DNA from: Capsulimonadaceae bacterium | GTDB taxonomy: Bacteria > Armatimonadota > Armatimonadia > Armatimonadales > Capsulimonadaceae | Direction of reading: 5' to 3' | Assembly: GCA_031292625.1 (NCBI GenBank) | Contig: JARLGU010000053.1 | Coordinates: forward strand, 186,001-250,000 | DNA: 64,000 bases | Shown here: piece after piece, positions 44,431 through 52,790 of the stretch | Position numbering within the stretch: position 1 is the stretch's first letter | How the letters are laid out: every line of letters starts with the position of its first letter | Notes under the pieces: model-generated | Database searches by the model: none | The model's input: only the letters and a program-made list of their open reading frames with translations | What the model was told of the DNA's origin: nothing | Made by a program: the position numbers and the translations under genes

Positions 44431-45150
44431 TTACTTCGTAAACCGGTATTTGGTCAACGTCCAGATCGCCTCAAGACCGTCGTACCAATGGATCTTCTTG
44501 CCCTCTTCCACGCTTCGCGCGTGGTATTGCACCGGCACCTCGGCGATTTTGTGGCGATCGCGGAGAAGCTTGGCGGTCACCTCGGGGCAAAACTCGAAAC
44601 GTTGGCATTTCAGATCGAAAGAACGAAGCAGGTCGGAGCGCACTGCCTTGTAGCACGTGGCTTCATCCGAAAGGCTCGTCGCGAAGAGGAGGGACGCCGT
44701 AATCGCGAGGATGCGGTTAGCGGCGTAGTTGGCGAACTTCATGCCCGCTGGACGTGCGCCACCGGCGAAGCGGGTCCCGAAAGAGGCGGGAGCGTCGCCG
44801 GCCACGATGGGCGCGATCAGAGCGGGAATATCTGCCGGGTTGTATTCGAGGTCGGCGTCGTGGATCACCGCGATGTCGCCCGTTATCTCATCGAGCGCCC
44901 GCCGGATCGCCGCCCCCTTGCCCCGGTTTACGGTCTGTTCGATAAGAACGATTCCCTCGCCAAGCGAACGGACAATTGCAGGAGTGCGATCCGTCGAGCG
45001 ATCATCGACGACAACGATCTCCTTGTCAAGGTCGCCGAGATCGAGATCGATAACGCCCCTAATCGATTCCTCGATTGTCGCCTCTTCATTGTAGGCGGGC
45101 ACAATAATCGAAACCTTCACGAAGTTATCCTGGCCTTCCGGCGTATCCAT
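44431..45150 (-). CDS. Glycosyltransferase family 2, dolichol-phosphate-mannose-synthase-like
   Basis: A GT-A enzyme of 239 residues that probably makes a polyprenyl-phosphate sugar for a membrane glycosyltransferase. Landmarks are VSIIVPAYNEEATIEESIRG, DKEIVVVDDRSTDRT (with the metal/UDP-binding DD), NRGKGAAIRRAL, AVIHDADLEY and FGTRFAGGARP. There is no C-terminal membrane helix. The ATG at 45150 has AGGGA upstream and lies 26 bases inside the end of the upstream GT39-like gene. The pairing supports the model that the GT2 makes the lipid-linked donor used by the polytopic enzyme. Confidence 0.92.
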   Translation of the reverse strand: MDTPEGQDNFVKVSIIVPAYNEEATIEESIRGVIDLDLGDLDKEIVVVDDRSTDRTPAIVRSLGEGIVLIEQTVNRGKGAAIRRALDEITGDIAVIHDADLEYNPADIPALIAPIVAGDAPASFGTRFAGGARPAGMKFANYAANRILAITASLLFATSLSDEATCYKAVRSDLLRSFDLKCQRFEFCPEVTAKLLRDRHKIAEVPVQYHARSVEEGKKIHWYDGLEAIWTLTKYRFTK

Positions 45151-46534
45151 CACCCATTCCCTGACTGACGTTACTGTAAGCCTGGCTCAGGTGTAACAGC
45201 ATTGATATATCGGCAACAAATAAAACGGCGATGCAAATCCCGATCACGACGCCCCGCCATCGTTGCGGCGCCAATCCTGAAATTCCGCCAAGCAAGAGCG
45301 CCGCGATCGGGACCAAGGCCGGATACAGGTAGCGGCCCTGGGCCTGGAAGAATGTCGTGTTGAACCGTACGAAGACGGCAAGGTTCAAGAGGATCAGCGC
45401 GGCAAATCCTCCAAGCAACGCATGTTGCCACGAGCCCAGTTTGCGCCAGCCGCTCAGCGCGGCAATCACGGCGCCGATCATTGCGAGGAAGCTCAGAATT
45501 CCGGCGGCGTGGACAACGGAATCTCCCATAATCCCCCGTGGAAACCAGAAGGACTCAAACGTCCACAGCGTGTCCAGCGTCCAGTAAGTAGCAACGGATA
45601 ACTCGACACCGCCGGTGAGCTTGCCGCTCATCATATCCTTCGTTGTTGCCGTATTCTGAAACGCCGTCACGAAGATGTGCTGCGCAACCGGGTCGCCATA
45701 AAGCAGCGTGTTTCTGATCATCCACGGCAAGCCGATAATCAGGCCGGCACAGACCGCGAGCGCCCCCGTCTTCGCCAGAAGCCGGCCGCTCGCCACCTTC
45801 CAGTTCGCGAGCATCAGCAGAACAAATACGGTCACCGGGAAAAGCAGCAACGAAGAGGTCTTCGTCCAGATCCCCGCCCCCATCAAAACTCCGAGCCAGA
45901 TCGCCTCACGCCGCCAGTGCTCATGCAGATCGCCCACCCCGGCGCGACGCGCAATGCACGCGATCCGCCAGAGCGCGAGCGCGAAGATAAGATTGGTGAG
46001 CACGTCGTTGGTCACGGACGCCGCAAGAGACAGGTTCATCGGCAGCAGCGCGACAAACCCGGCGGCGCCGACAGCCAATGCTTCGGACGCCGGGATCGCG
46101 GTCCGGACGGCAAGGTAAGCCGCCCATATCAGGAGCAGACCGAAGACGATCGACGGCGCCCGCAGGATCTTCGTTGCGCTCTCGGCCGGCAGCGAGCGCG
46201 CGGCAATCGCGAGAGGGGCCGTTAGTGCGTAATAGAGAGGGGGCTGATGCGCTTCGTAATCCGGATCGCCAGCGCGAAATACGGGAAGATGGCCGGACGC
46301 GATGCGCGCGACGTTCCCGACCTGCGCTTCCTCGTCCGCGTTGCTATCGTGCGCGCGTCCGCTGACGCTGTAGGACAGCGGCGAAATGAGATTGCAGCAG
46401 ACGGCAAGAGCCACGAAGGCAACGCTCAACAGGCCCATAAAGCCGAGCGCCCATCGGGTTGGAGCAGCGGCAAACGTGAGCGCGGGCTGGTTGCGATTTC
46501 GTGCCAGATAGATGGGACCGATTCTAAACACCAT
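45125..46534 (-). CDS. Polytopic glycosyltransferase, GT39/ArnT-like
   Basis: An inner-membrane protein of 469 residues with about eleven hydrophobic segments. The ATG at 46534 (MVFRIGPIYLARN) is preferred; the open frame continues to 46687 and would overlap the previous gene. After the first helix the periplasmic loop contains DEEAQVGNVARIASGHLPVF with an acidic pair, and HQPPLYYALTAPL, as in lipid-donor-dependent GT39/ArnT-type transferases. It probably adds a sugar from a polyprenyl-phosphate donor to an envelope acceptor outside the cytoplasmic membrane. The acceptor is unknown. The gene is translationally coupled to the downstream GT2. Confidence 0.85.
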   Translation of the reverse strand: MVFRIGPIYLARNRNQPALTFAAAPTRWALGFMGLLSVAFVALAVCCNLISPLSYSVSGRAHDSNADEEAQVGNVARIASGHLPVFRAGDPDYEAHQPPLYYALTAPLAIAARSLPAESATKILRAPSIVFGLLLIWAAYLAVRTAIPASEALAVGAAGFVALLPMNLSLAASVTNDVLTNLIFALALWRIACIARRAGVGDLHEHWRREAIWLGVLMGAGIWTKTSSLLLFPVTVFVLLMLANWKVASGRLLAKTGALAVCAGLIIGLPWMIRNTLLYGDPVAQHIFVTAFQNTATTKDMMSGKLTGGVELSVATYWTLDTLWTFESFWFPRGIMGDSVVHAAGILSFLAMIGAVIAALSGWRKLGSWQHALLGGFAALILLNLAVFVRFNTTFFQAQGRYLYPALVPIAALLLGGISGLAPQRWRGVVIGICIAVLFVADISMLLHLSQAYSNVSQGMGDGYAGRPG

Positions 46535-46610
46535 GTCTAATGACCGCCTGAAGGAGACCTCGTCTCGTAAACCTGGCGCATTGATCTTCACGTCCCGTGA
46601 GCCCAGCGCC

Positions 46611-47729
46611 TTACCCCGCCACGATCTCCACATTGGCGCGCGGGACGGTAACCTTGCGACCGTCGAGCAACTCCGCGTCCAGAACACGCACCACCGCGCC
46701 CGATTCGATCACGGCAAGCTCCGGCGGAAGTTTGACTACGGTTCCAAGCGCGCCAAAGTACGGCTCTCGAATGACGCGAATGGACGAGCCAATCGATAGC
46801 TCAAAGTCATCGGCCGACCGGTTGGCGACATTCGTGGAAGCGTGCGGAACAATCACCTCGGGCCGAATCACGCCCGCGCGGATTTGGGTTGCGCCGTTAA
46901 TCGAGCCAGTCTGCCCGCCCAGCGACGACAGTAGCTCGAACGTCCGGCGCGCCATCGGGATCCGTCCAAAACCTTCCGTGACAACCACCGTAATATTGAT
47001 GTTCTCATGGCCCGTAATGGCGACGCCAATATCGTAGCCGAGGAACGCGATCAGATCCTGGTCGACGATGCCGCCCGTCACGATCCCTGCGACGCCAACA
47101 TCGGACGCCCGACGAAGCGCGCTGCCGGTTACGCCCGCGCCAGCGACGAGTAGCTTGCCCGCGTGTTCGGGCAAAATCCCGGCGGCATCCAACACGTCGT
47201 CCGGCGATGCGCTGACCATTTGAACGACACCCGTCCGCTCGCCGCCCACGCCGAAGATGCCCTGAATGAGCGCCCCCTCGGTTTCAACGACGACGCCCTC
47301 GGCCTCGATGATCTCGACAATTGTCCCGGAGATATACGCGCTCAGATCGACGGGAGTCGATGCCTGTCGAATGCCCACGCTGCCCGTCGCATTGGATATC
47401 GTCTCAACCGTTCCAGAAACGGGAGACTTTGCCTCCGATTTGAAGAACCCAAAAAACGACTTGGTCTCCGCCAGGATCTGATCCTTGGCGACCTCATCTC
47501 CCACGCCGACCTTCAGCGCCGCCGCAAGCTCGTCAGGCTCAACACCGAGTTGCGCGGCGACCTTGACGGACTGCATAATGCCGGGCAGGCTGGCGCGCGC
47601 GACGGTATCGGCGGGAGTCACGGGCTGGCCCGCTTTGACGAGCACGTCGCCCTTGAGCGGAAGACGCCGCGTTCTGCGGATGGTCGCGCGAGGGGTAATC
47701 GTCAGTCCCGGAGTGTATGCGCTGCCCAT
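46611..47729 (-). CDS. Conserved hypothetical protein with barrel-sandwich and C-terminal KOW-like segments
   Basis: A soluble 372-residue protein that I do not recognise by name. The N-terminal third looks like a barrel-sandwich hybrid of the RnfC/lipoyl type (GDVLVKAGQPVTPADTVARA, VGVGDEVAKDQILAE, AKSPVSGTVETISNATGSV, then YISGTIVEIIEAEGVVVETE). The middle has a glycine-rich Rossmann-like part (LLVAGAGVTGSALRRASDVG then VAGIVTGGI). The C-terminus resembles a KOW fold (EPYFGALGTVVKLPPELAVI, then VVRVLDAELLDGRKVTVPRA). There is no signal or helix. It starts 4 bases after the methyltransferase stop and is followed by the GT39-like gene, so it is part of that operon. Function unknown. Confidence 0.75.
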   Translation of the reverse strand: MGSAYTPGLTITPRATIRRTRRLPLKGDVLVKAGQPVTPADTVARASLPGIMQSVKVAAQLGVEPDELAAALKVGVGDEVAKDQILAETKSFFGFFKSEAKSPVSGTVETISNATGSVGIRQASTPVDLSAYISGTIVEIIEAEGVVVETEGALIQGIFGVGGERTGVVQMVSASPDDVLDAAGILPEHAGKLLVAGAGVTGSALRRASDVGVAGIVTGGIVDQDLIAFLGYDIGVAITGHENINITVVVTEGFGRIPMARRTFELLSSLGGQTGSINGATQIRAGVIRPEVIVPHASTNVANRSADDFELSIGSSIRVIREPYFGALGTVVKLPPELAVIESGAVVRVLDAELLDGRKVTVPRANVEIVAG

Positions 47730-47733
47730 GGCC

Positions 47734-48537
47734 TTATGACGCCGCCTCCTTCGAGCACTGTGCGAGATGGATATAGACGAGCGAACCGGTCAAGGAATCG
47801 ACGCGCAAATGGCCGGACAGCAGCGAGTGAAACTCGCGACGCGTGAAGCGAAAGAACGGGATGCCGCCATCGTGTTCGCCCTGCTTGCTGGTCGTAAAAA
47901 TGGAATGCTGGTACGCCGAAACAACCACCCGCGCTCCGGGAACTGCAACGCGCGACAGGCCCGAAACGGCGGCCGCGCGAGCCTGCTCGCCGGGGATATG
48001 CTCGATCACCTGGCAGGAAACGACGCGGTCGAACACGGCGTCCTTGAAGGGCAAGTTACAGAGATCCGCCTGGACGAGGTCCACATTGTCCGCGCCCGCC
48101 AATGCAAGCTTGGCCGCGTTAACGCGCAGAGACTCGAAGGAGAAATCGACGCTGACGACATCGCGCACCTGGGTCCGCAGCAACCCGGTCATCCGTCCGG
48201 TTCCGCAGCCCGCTTCAAGCAGCCGGTTGGAGGGAGTTGGCGCGAGACGGCGCAAGGTCATCGGAATCTCGACCTTGCCGAACAGGTTCAGGTACCACAT
48301 TGCCTCATACTGCTCAACCTGCTCGTCCCGAGCCTTGATCTCGCGTTCTTGCTCCGCGAGAAGCTGAGACGGCATCGCGCGGAGGATGCCATCGACGATG
48401 GGAAACGTACGCTTGCACGCACGGCACATGAGAGCGCCGGCATGTACGATTTGAAGCTGAACAACCGCGCCGTCGTCCAGCGTAAGATCCTCCCGGCAAT
48501 CCGGGCAAGCGAGTAAGGGGATTAGTGAAAGGCGCAC
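47734..48537 (-). CDS. SAM-dependent methyltransferase with Trm112-like zinc ribbon
   Basis: A class I methyltransferase of 267 residues. The GTG at 48537 gives VRLSLIPLLACPDCREDLTL, as in other Trm112-fused methyltransferases; the frame is open to 48567. The zinc ribbon uses CPDC and CRAC (about 14-55). The Rossmann domain has motif I LLEAGCGTGRMTGLL, motif II VVSVDFSFESL, LVQADLCNLPFKDAVFDRVV and CQVIEHIP. The substrate is unknown; UbiE/Coq5-like methylation of a small molecule or lipid-linked glycan is possible. It is the first gene of the four-gene operon ending in two glycosyltransferases. Confidence 0.85.
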   Translation of the reverse strand: MRLSLIPLLACPDCREDLTLDDGAVVQLQIVHAGALMCRACKRTFPIVDGILRAMPSQLLAEQEREIKARDEQVEQYEAMWYLNLFGKVEIPMTLRRLAPTPSNRLLEAGCGTGRMTGLLRTQVRDVVSVDFSFESLRVNAAKLALAGADNVDLVQADLCNLPFKDAVFDRVVSCQVIEHIPGEQARAAAVSGLSRVAVPGARVVVSAYQHSIFTTSKQGEHDGGIPFFRFTRREFHSLLSGHLRVDSLTGSLVYIHLAQCSKEAAS

Positions 48538-48765
48538 GCAATAGTATAGCACGGCGGCCGCCGCCAAACGATCACGGACAACGGAAGCTTAACAATTGAA
48601 ACCTTCTTAACACGCAAGCATCAGCGCATTAGGGATCACAAAACGAGGCTACGCAGGTCCAAGGCAAAGGAGCGTGGAACCATAACGTTGGGCCGTCATT
48701 GCTTCGCGGATCGCCTTTGCGACGCGCGCGGTCTGAGATTTGTTGACGCGAAAGGATCGTTCAGT
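48538..48765. other. Divergent intergenic region
   Basis: These 228 bases separate the divergent methyltransferase and ThuA genes and must hold both promoters. I see no clear consensus pair. AAAGGA nine bases before the ThuA ATG decides that start. Confidence 0.4.
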
Positions 48766-49434
48766 ATGTCCAGAAAGAAAGCCCTTTACGTAGGCGGCTG
48801 CACAGCCACTTATCACCAACTCGAGCCCACCGTGGCTCCGATCACTTCCCTGCTCGACGAAATCGGCATCGACACGACGGTCACGGGGATTTACCACCCG
48901 AACGGCGACGAAACGTACGCCGGAGATTACACGGCGCTTAATGCCACAAATCTAGCCGGTTATGACATCCTTGTCCTCTTTACGACCGGACGGGGACGCG
49001 GAGAAGATGTCGACGCCGTTCTCGATTTCGTAAGGAACGGAAAATCTCTGATCGGCATCCATTGCGCTGCCGACTCGTTCCAGGACAGGCAGGATTACCT
49101 CCGCGCGATCGGCGGACAGTTCCGTACGCATCCCGCGCCGCTCGATGTCGCGGTCGAGATCGTCGACGCCGCCCATCCTGTCACGGCCGGGGTTAGCGCG
49201 TTCACCGTGCACGACGAGTTGTACCTCTTCAAGGAGTACGACCCGAAGAACGTCCACCTGCTTGCCCAGACAACCAGTTTCGACGATGGCGCGCCAATCC
49301 CGGTGTCCTGGGTGCGCGAAGAGGGCAAGGGCCGCATCTTTTATGTCTCGCTCGGCCACATGCCCCCTGTCATGAGCGATCCCAATTGGCGTCGCCTCGT
49401 GCAAAACGGCGTAAACTGGACGCTGGATCTATAG
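48766..49434 (+). CDS. ThuA-like domain protein
   Basis: A 222-residue class I glutamine-amidotransferase-fold protein of the ThuA type, linked in other bacteria to uptake and oxidation of disaccharides. The ATG at 48766 (MSRKKALYVGGCTATYHQLE) follows AAAGGA. The frame is open back to 48688 but unlikely there. Landmarks are YDILVLFTTGRGR, GKSLIGIHCAADSFQ with IHCA at the usual nucleophile-elbow position, HPVTAGVSAFTVHDELYLF, PVSWVREEGKGRIFYVSLGH and a C-terminal NGVNWTLDL. No signal peptide. It converges on the sulfatase. A second ThuA protein is encoded at 56497-57174. Confidence 0.85.
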   Translation: MSRKKALYVGGCTATYHQLEPTVAPITSLLDEIGIDTTVTGIYHPNGDETYAGDYTALNATNLAGYDILVLFTTGRGRGEDVDAVLDFVRNGKSLIGIHCAADSFQDRQDYLRAIGGQFRTHPAPLDVAVEIVDAAHPVTAGVSAFTVHDELYLFKEYDPKNVHLLAQTTSFDDGAPIPVSWVREEGKGRIFYVSLGHMPPVMSDPNWRRLVQNGVNWTLDL

Positions 49435-49466
49435 TACGCGCTCATCAGACGGACTGGCTCGGTTGC

Positions 49467-50954
49467 CTAAAGCCACCTGGCGTAGCGCTTCTCGAGCCGG
49501 TCCGCGCTGACGGAGCGGCCCGTCGCGCGCAGACGTTTGATGTAGGCTGGCAGCGGGCCGTTCCCGGCTCCATGGCGCGCATGGAATGGTCCGCCCTCCT
49601 TGACCACCGTCCATAAGGGGTCGACGGCATCGGTTCCGGAGTTCGCGACCTTGCTCATCTGCTGATCGTGCCATCGCTCCAGACGCCAGGCGCCTTGCGC
49701 GCAAACGTCCGGACGGCTTGCCGCGATGTCGTTCTGCTCGTGCGGGTCCTGAGCAAGATCGAAGAGCATCTCGGACGGCCAATCGTGGAAACCGTCGTGA
49801 TATGTCCGCATGTACAGCCAATTGTCCCAACGAACCGAGCGCTGACAAACGTGGCAGCACTGGCTGATCACCAGTTCGTCTCGCCCCGGCGCCTGGCCGC
49901 CCAAGATCGACGGGGCGAAGCTGACGCCATCCCAGATCGGCGCTGGGGGGCTGCCGAGCAGGTCCATGTACGTCGGCGCGAGATCCAGATTGTAGTGCAG
50001 CCCTTTGTCCACGACGCCCTTCGCGCCGCCCGGCCAGCGGACGATCATCGGAATGCGGCATGTCGGCACATCGGCGGTCCCATGCTCACCGTAGATCCCG
50101 AGTTCGCCCTGGTTCTCGCCATGATCCGCTGAGATGACGACCGCAGTATCGTCCCAAACCCCGGCTTCTTTGAGCCGCTCGACGATCTTGCCGACGTGCC
50201 AATCGGCATACAAAACGCCGGTATCGTAACCATCGATCATCTTGCGCATCGATGCGCGATCCGTGATCTTCCCAGGTTGCCTCGGGTAGTTCGGATTCAC
50301 GGAGTCGTCGTACATCGCAATATCCAGCGATGTATGCGGCCCCGGCAATGCGTTGTGCCGCCGGATGAGATCGTCATCGTCCAGCCACTCGGGAAGCGGC
50401 GCGTCCGCGAACGGCTCGCCAAAGCTGAGCGGAGCGCGGTACGGCGTATGCGGGTCCCAGTAATTGATATGCAGATACCAATTGTCGCGTTCGCAATTCG
50501 CGTCCAGCCACTTGTCCACGACGGGTTGAATATGCTCGGCGGATTCCATGCCGCCCATGCCCGTGTTATGAACCTCGTTGAACCCCGCGTAAAACCAGTG
50601 AGCGGCATGTCGCTGGCCGAACGGCGAGATCATCGCCGTGTGGTAGCCCTGGTTCTGTAGACGGCCCGCAAGCCCCTGCGTGTCGAACAAATCGCGGAAC
50701 CAACGCTCCGAGCCCTCGATCTTGGGCTGCGCGGCCGAGCCGCCGTGTCCGACGACGCCTGTCGCAATGCCGAAACGCCCGGAATAGAACGCCGTCCGGC
50801 TGGGCAGACACGGAGCGTCGGGAGTGAAGACCTGATCGAAACGAACGCCGTCCGCCGCAATGGCGTCTATGTTAGGCGACGTATTACGATGATAGCCGTA
50901 GCATCCCAGATGATCGGGACGCAACGAATCGATATCGATATAAAGAATGCGCAA
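49467..50954 (-). CDS. Arylsulfatase-family sulfatase, TTG start
   Basis: A 495-residue type I sulfatase without an obvious signal peptide, so probably cytoplasmic and acting on imported sulfated sugars or esters. The start is a TTG at 50954, nine bases after a perfect AGGAGG. Metal-site aspartates lie in MRILYIDIDSLRPDHLGCYG. The formylglycine motif is CLPSR with C49 (C-X-P-S-R), followed by TAFYSGR. DTAVVISADHGENQGELGIY provides the second metal site, and MIVRWPG is also typical. It needs a formylglycine-generating enzyme, which is not in the window. Sulfatases often accompany polysaccharide degradation, fitting the surrounding cassettes. Confidence 0.9.
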   Translation of the reverse strand: MRILYIDIDSLRPDHLGCYGYHRNTSPNIDAIAADGVRFDQVFTPDAPCLPSRTAFYSGRFGIATGVVGHGGSAAQPKIEGSERWFRDLFDTQGLAGRLQNQGYHTAMISPFGQRHAAHWFYAGFNEVHNTGMGGMESAEHIQPVVDKWLDANCERDNWYLHINYWDPHTPYRAPLSFGEPFADAPLPEWLDDDDLIRRHNALPGPHTSLDIAMYDDSVNPNYPRQPGKITDRASMRKMIDGYDTGVLYADWHVGKIVERLKEAGVWDDTAVVISADHGENQGELGIYGEHGTADVPTCRIPMIVRWPGGAKGVVDKGLHYNLDLAPTYMDLLGSPPAPIWDGVSFAPSILGGQAPGRDELVISQCCHVCQRSVRWDNWLYMRTYHDGFHDWPSEMLFDLAQDPHEQNDIAASRPDVCAQGAWRLERWHDQQMSKVANSGTDAVDPLWTVVKEGGPFHARHGAGNGPLPAYIKRLRATGRSVSADRLEKRYARWL

Positions 50955-51210
50955 CGGAAGTTGCCTCCTGGAAAACGGATGACTTCCCGCGCAAGCCTGA
51001 CGCGCAGGAAGAGTCGGTGCGGCAATGGGCCGTTAATCTATTCCGTTCAAGGCAGCACAATCCTCCCCATAGGCGCAAAAAATACCGTACGCCGCACCAA
51101 AGGCCATATGCGATCGGACGCTCGGCATCGTCGTGGCCAATAGCGGCTGTTTTGTTTGGCGCTCTGCCCCCTCGCAGCAAAAGAGGCTTGAGCGCCGTAT
51201 TGGCCTTTCA
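50955..51210. other. Intergenic region upstream of the sulfatase
   Basis: These 256 bases hold no supportable frame. They presumably contain the sulfatase promoter, for which no consensus was recognised. Confidence 0.4.
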
Positions 51211-51420
51211 TTTAGGTGATCGAGCGATCCCTCTATCAGCGAGGCGATCGATTGCAGGCCGTCCGCCACCTACATTATCCGAAGCCGCGTCCGAAACGGC
51301 GTAGTCCATGTTCGTCCCGTATGGGGCACAATCGACAAAGACAATCGGGTAGCCTTGCGCCTGAGTCCGCTCGAAGACATCCACGCAAGGTTCGGTAAAC
51401 TCGCCCCAAACGAGGAAGCC
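51211..51420 (-). pseudogene. Fragment of a LacI-type sensor domain
   Basis: The minus-strand frame reads GFLVWGEFTEPCVDVFERTQ, then GYPIVFVDCAPYG and DNVGGGRPAIDRLADRGIAR. This is the central part of a LacI or GntR/LacI sensor (dimer-core strand, then the SDN.GGGR.A.EHL..LGHRRIA region). Both the DNA-binding and C-terminal parts are gone, so about 70 residues remain. It lies between the sulfatase and the intact hybrid regulator at 51540 and suggests that another cassette head once stood here. Confidence 0.65.
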
Positions 51421-51475
51421 TGCGTGATGATGATGATCGTATCCGGTTTTTTGTTGCGTTGGCGCCGCAAAGCGC

Positions 51476-51502
51476 TTGACAACATACTTCAAGTGTGATA
51501 AT
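51476..51502 (+). promoter_or_regulatory. Sigma70-like promoter of the seventh cassette
   Basis: TTGACA (51476-51481) is followed after 15 bases by GATAAT (51497-51502), or after 17 bases by TAATAT. The downstream TGTGATAATATTGATACA contains repeated TGATA units that could be operator half-sites for the hybrid regulator starting at 51540. Confidence 0.65.
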
Positions 51503-51539
51503 ATTGATACAATGTGTACTGATTTTAGGGTCATGATTT

Positions 51540-52751
51540 ATGGAGCAGGTCGTTACAACGGAAATTGAGCTCAAAACTCGCAGGAGCGCCTCCGGACGCG
51601 TCGCGCAGACTATTCGGGAGCGCATCGTTTCGGGCGAGTATTCAGCTGGCAGTCGTTTTCCCTCTCGCCGCGCCCTGGCCGAGCAGTACCAGGTTGCTCC
51701 GGCGACAATCGAGCAGGCCGTCAAAATTCTGATTTCGGATGGCTTGTTGTTTGCGGAGCACGGCCGCGGCACCTTCGTCGCTGGCGAGCAAGCAACCAGC
51801 AAGTCGCGTCCAGGTGACGTTATGCCGCCGCGTGCCGCGCCTCGCTCTGCTTCCGCTTTTACGGTAGGCATTGTATCGTCTTCGCCATTGAGCGTGGACA
51901 TCGCATGGAATAACGCGGTCATCCGCGCAATGGAGCATTCGATCAGCACAGCGGGCGGCTCTGTCCGGTATGCGCCGGAACCGGTCGATTGCTGGACCGT
52001 CTCAACTCTTCTCAGTTGTATCGATAGCCTGATCGCGGACGGTGCAGACGGAATTATCCTGGTTGCCGTCCGCGGTCCCCAAGACCTGGCAAACGCCATA
52101 CACGGCGTACGTCAATCCAGGATACCGTCCGTTTATGTTTGCGTTCGCGATGAACGTGTTCCTCTTGTGAACGTCTACTACGATTTTCGCGATGCTGGAT
52201 ATGTTGCGGCCTCGCACCTGGTCGAGCGAGGGGCGAACTCGGTTGCTTACTTTGTTCCTTATGCGGCACGCGCTTATTGGAGCGAGGCCCGTATGGCCGG
52301 TGTCCAGGAGGCGATTAAGTTTGCGGCACGACCAGTTGATCTGCGCCTTTGTCTGGAAGCTCCGCCTGTTGAGAGTTGCGATGATTCCGGATTCGGGGAT
52401 AGGTTTCATGAAAGCGGAGCTTATGAATTCGCTCGATGCCTGCTTCAGGACGGCTTGCCCGCCGACGGCGTCGTTGCCGCCAACGATGCGGTTGCGTACG
52501 GTTTCATGCGTGCGGCTCGCGAGTCAGGCTTCGTCGCGGGGCGTGACTATATGATCGTCGGATTCGACGACGAGCCGCAGTCGCGCGGATTAGGACTGAC
52601 GACGCTCCGGCCGCCGCTTGAACGCATGGGGCGAGAAGCCGTGGCGCTCCTTAGCCGCGAGATATCTGAGCCCGGACACACGATGCGAACGTGCCTAAAG
52701 TCCGAGTTCGTCGCGCGTGCATCGACAATGGCCTTTACGCGGCGTCACTAG
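51540..52751 (+). CDS. GntR-type HTH / LacI-type sensor hybrid repressor
   Basis: A 403-residue regulator. The GntR winged helix at about 15-85 has SGRVAQTIRERIVSGEYSAG, SRRALAEQYQVAPATIEQAV and FAEHGRGTFVAG. The sensor has FTVGIVSSSPLSVDIAWNNA, DGIILVAVRGPQD, DGVVAANDAVAYGFMRAARE, YMIVGFDDEPQSRGLGLTTL and RPPLERMGREAVALL. It heads the seventh cassette, 39 bases before the pilin-like gene. By subtype it is closest to the regulators at 10805 and 21095, which also precede short-type pilin genes. The effector is unknown. Confidence 0.92.
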   Translation: MEQVVTTEIELKTRRSASGRVAQTIRERIVSGEYSAGSRFPSRRALAEQYQVAPATIEQAVKILISDGLLFAEHGRGTFVAGEQATSKSRPGDVMPPRAAPRSASAFTVGIVSSSPLSVDIAWNNAVIRAMEHSISTAGGSVRYAPEPVDCWTVSTLLSCIDSLIADGADGIILVAVRGPQDLANAIHGVRQSRIPSVYVCVRDERVPLVNVYYDFRDAGYVAASHLVERGANSVAYFVPYAARAYWSEARMAGVQEAIKFAARPVDLRLCLEAPPVESCDDSGFGDRFHESGAYEFARCLLQDGLPADGVVAANDAVAYGFMRAARESGFVAGRDYMIVGFDDEPQSRGLGLTTLRPPLERMGREAVALLSREISEPGHTMRTCLKSEFVARASTMAFTRRH

Positions 52752-52790
52752 ACGCGGTTAAGTAGAGTCGCCGGAGAGGAAACGAGAGTA

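Noticed and set aside
44488-45168. Plus-strand frame of 226 residues
   Set aside because: Antisense shadow of the GT2 gene; the GT2 frame has all family motifs.
51421-51534. Upstream part of the 108-residue minus frame before the LacI fragment
   Set aside because: The residues (including an HHHH run) do not continue the sensor fold and overlap the promoter of the seventh cassette.
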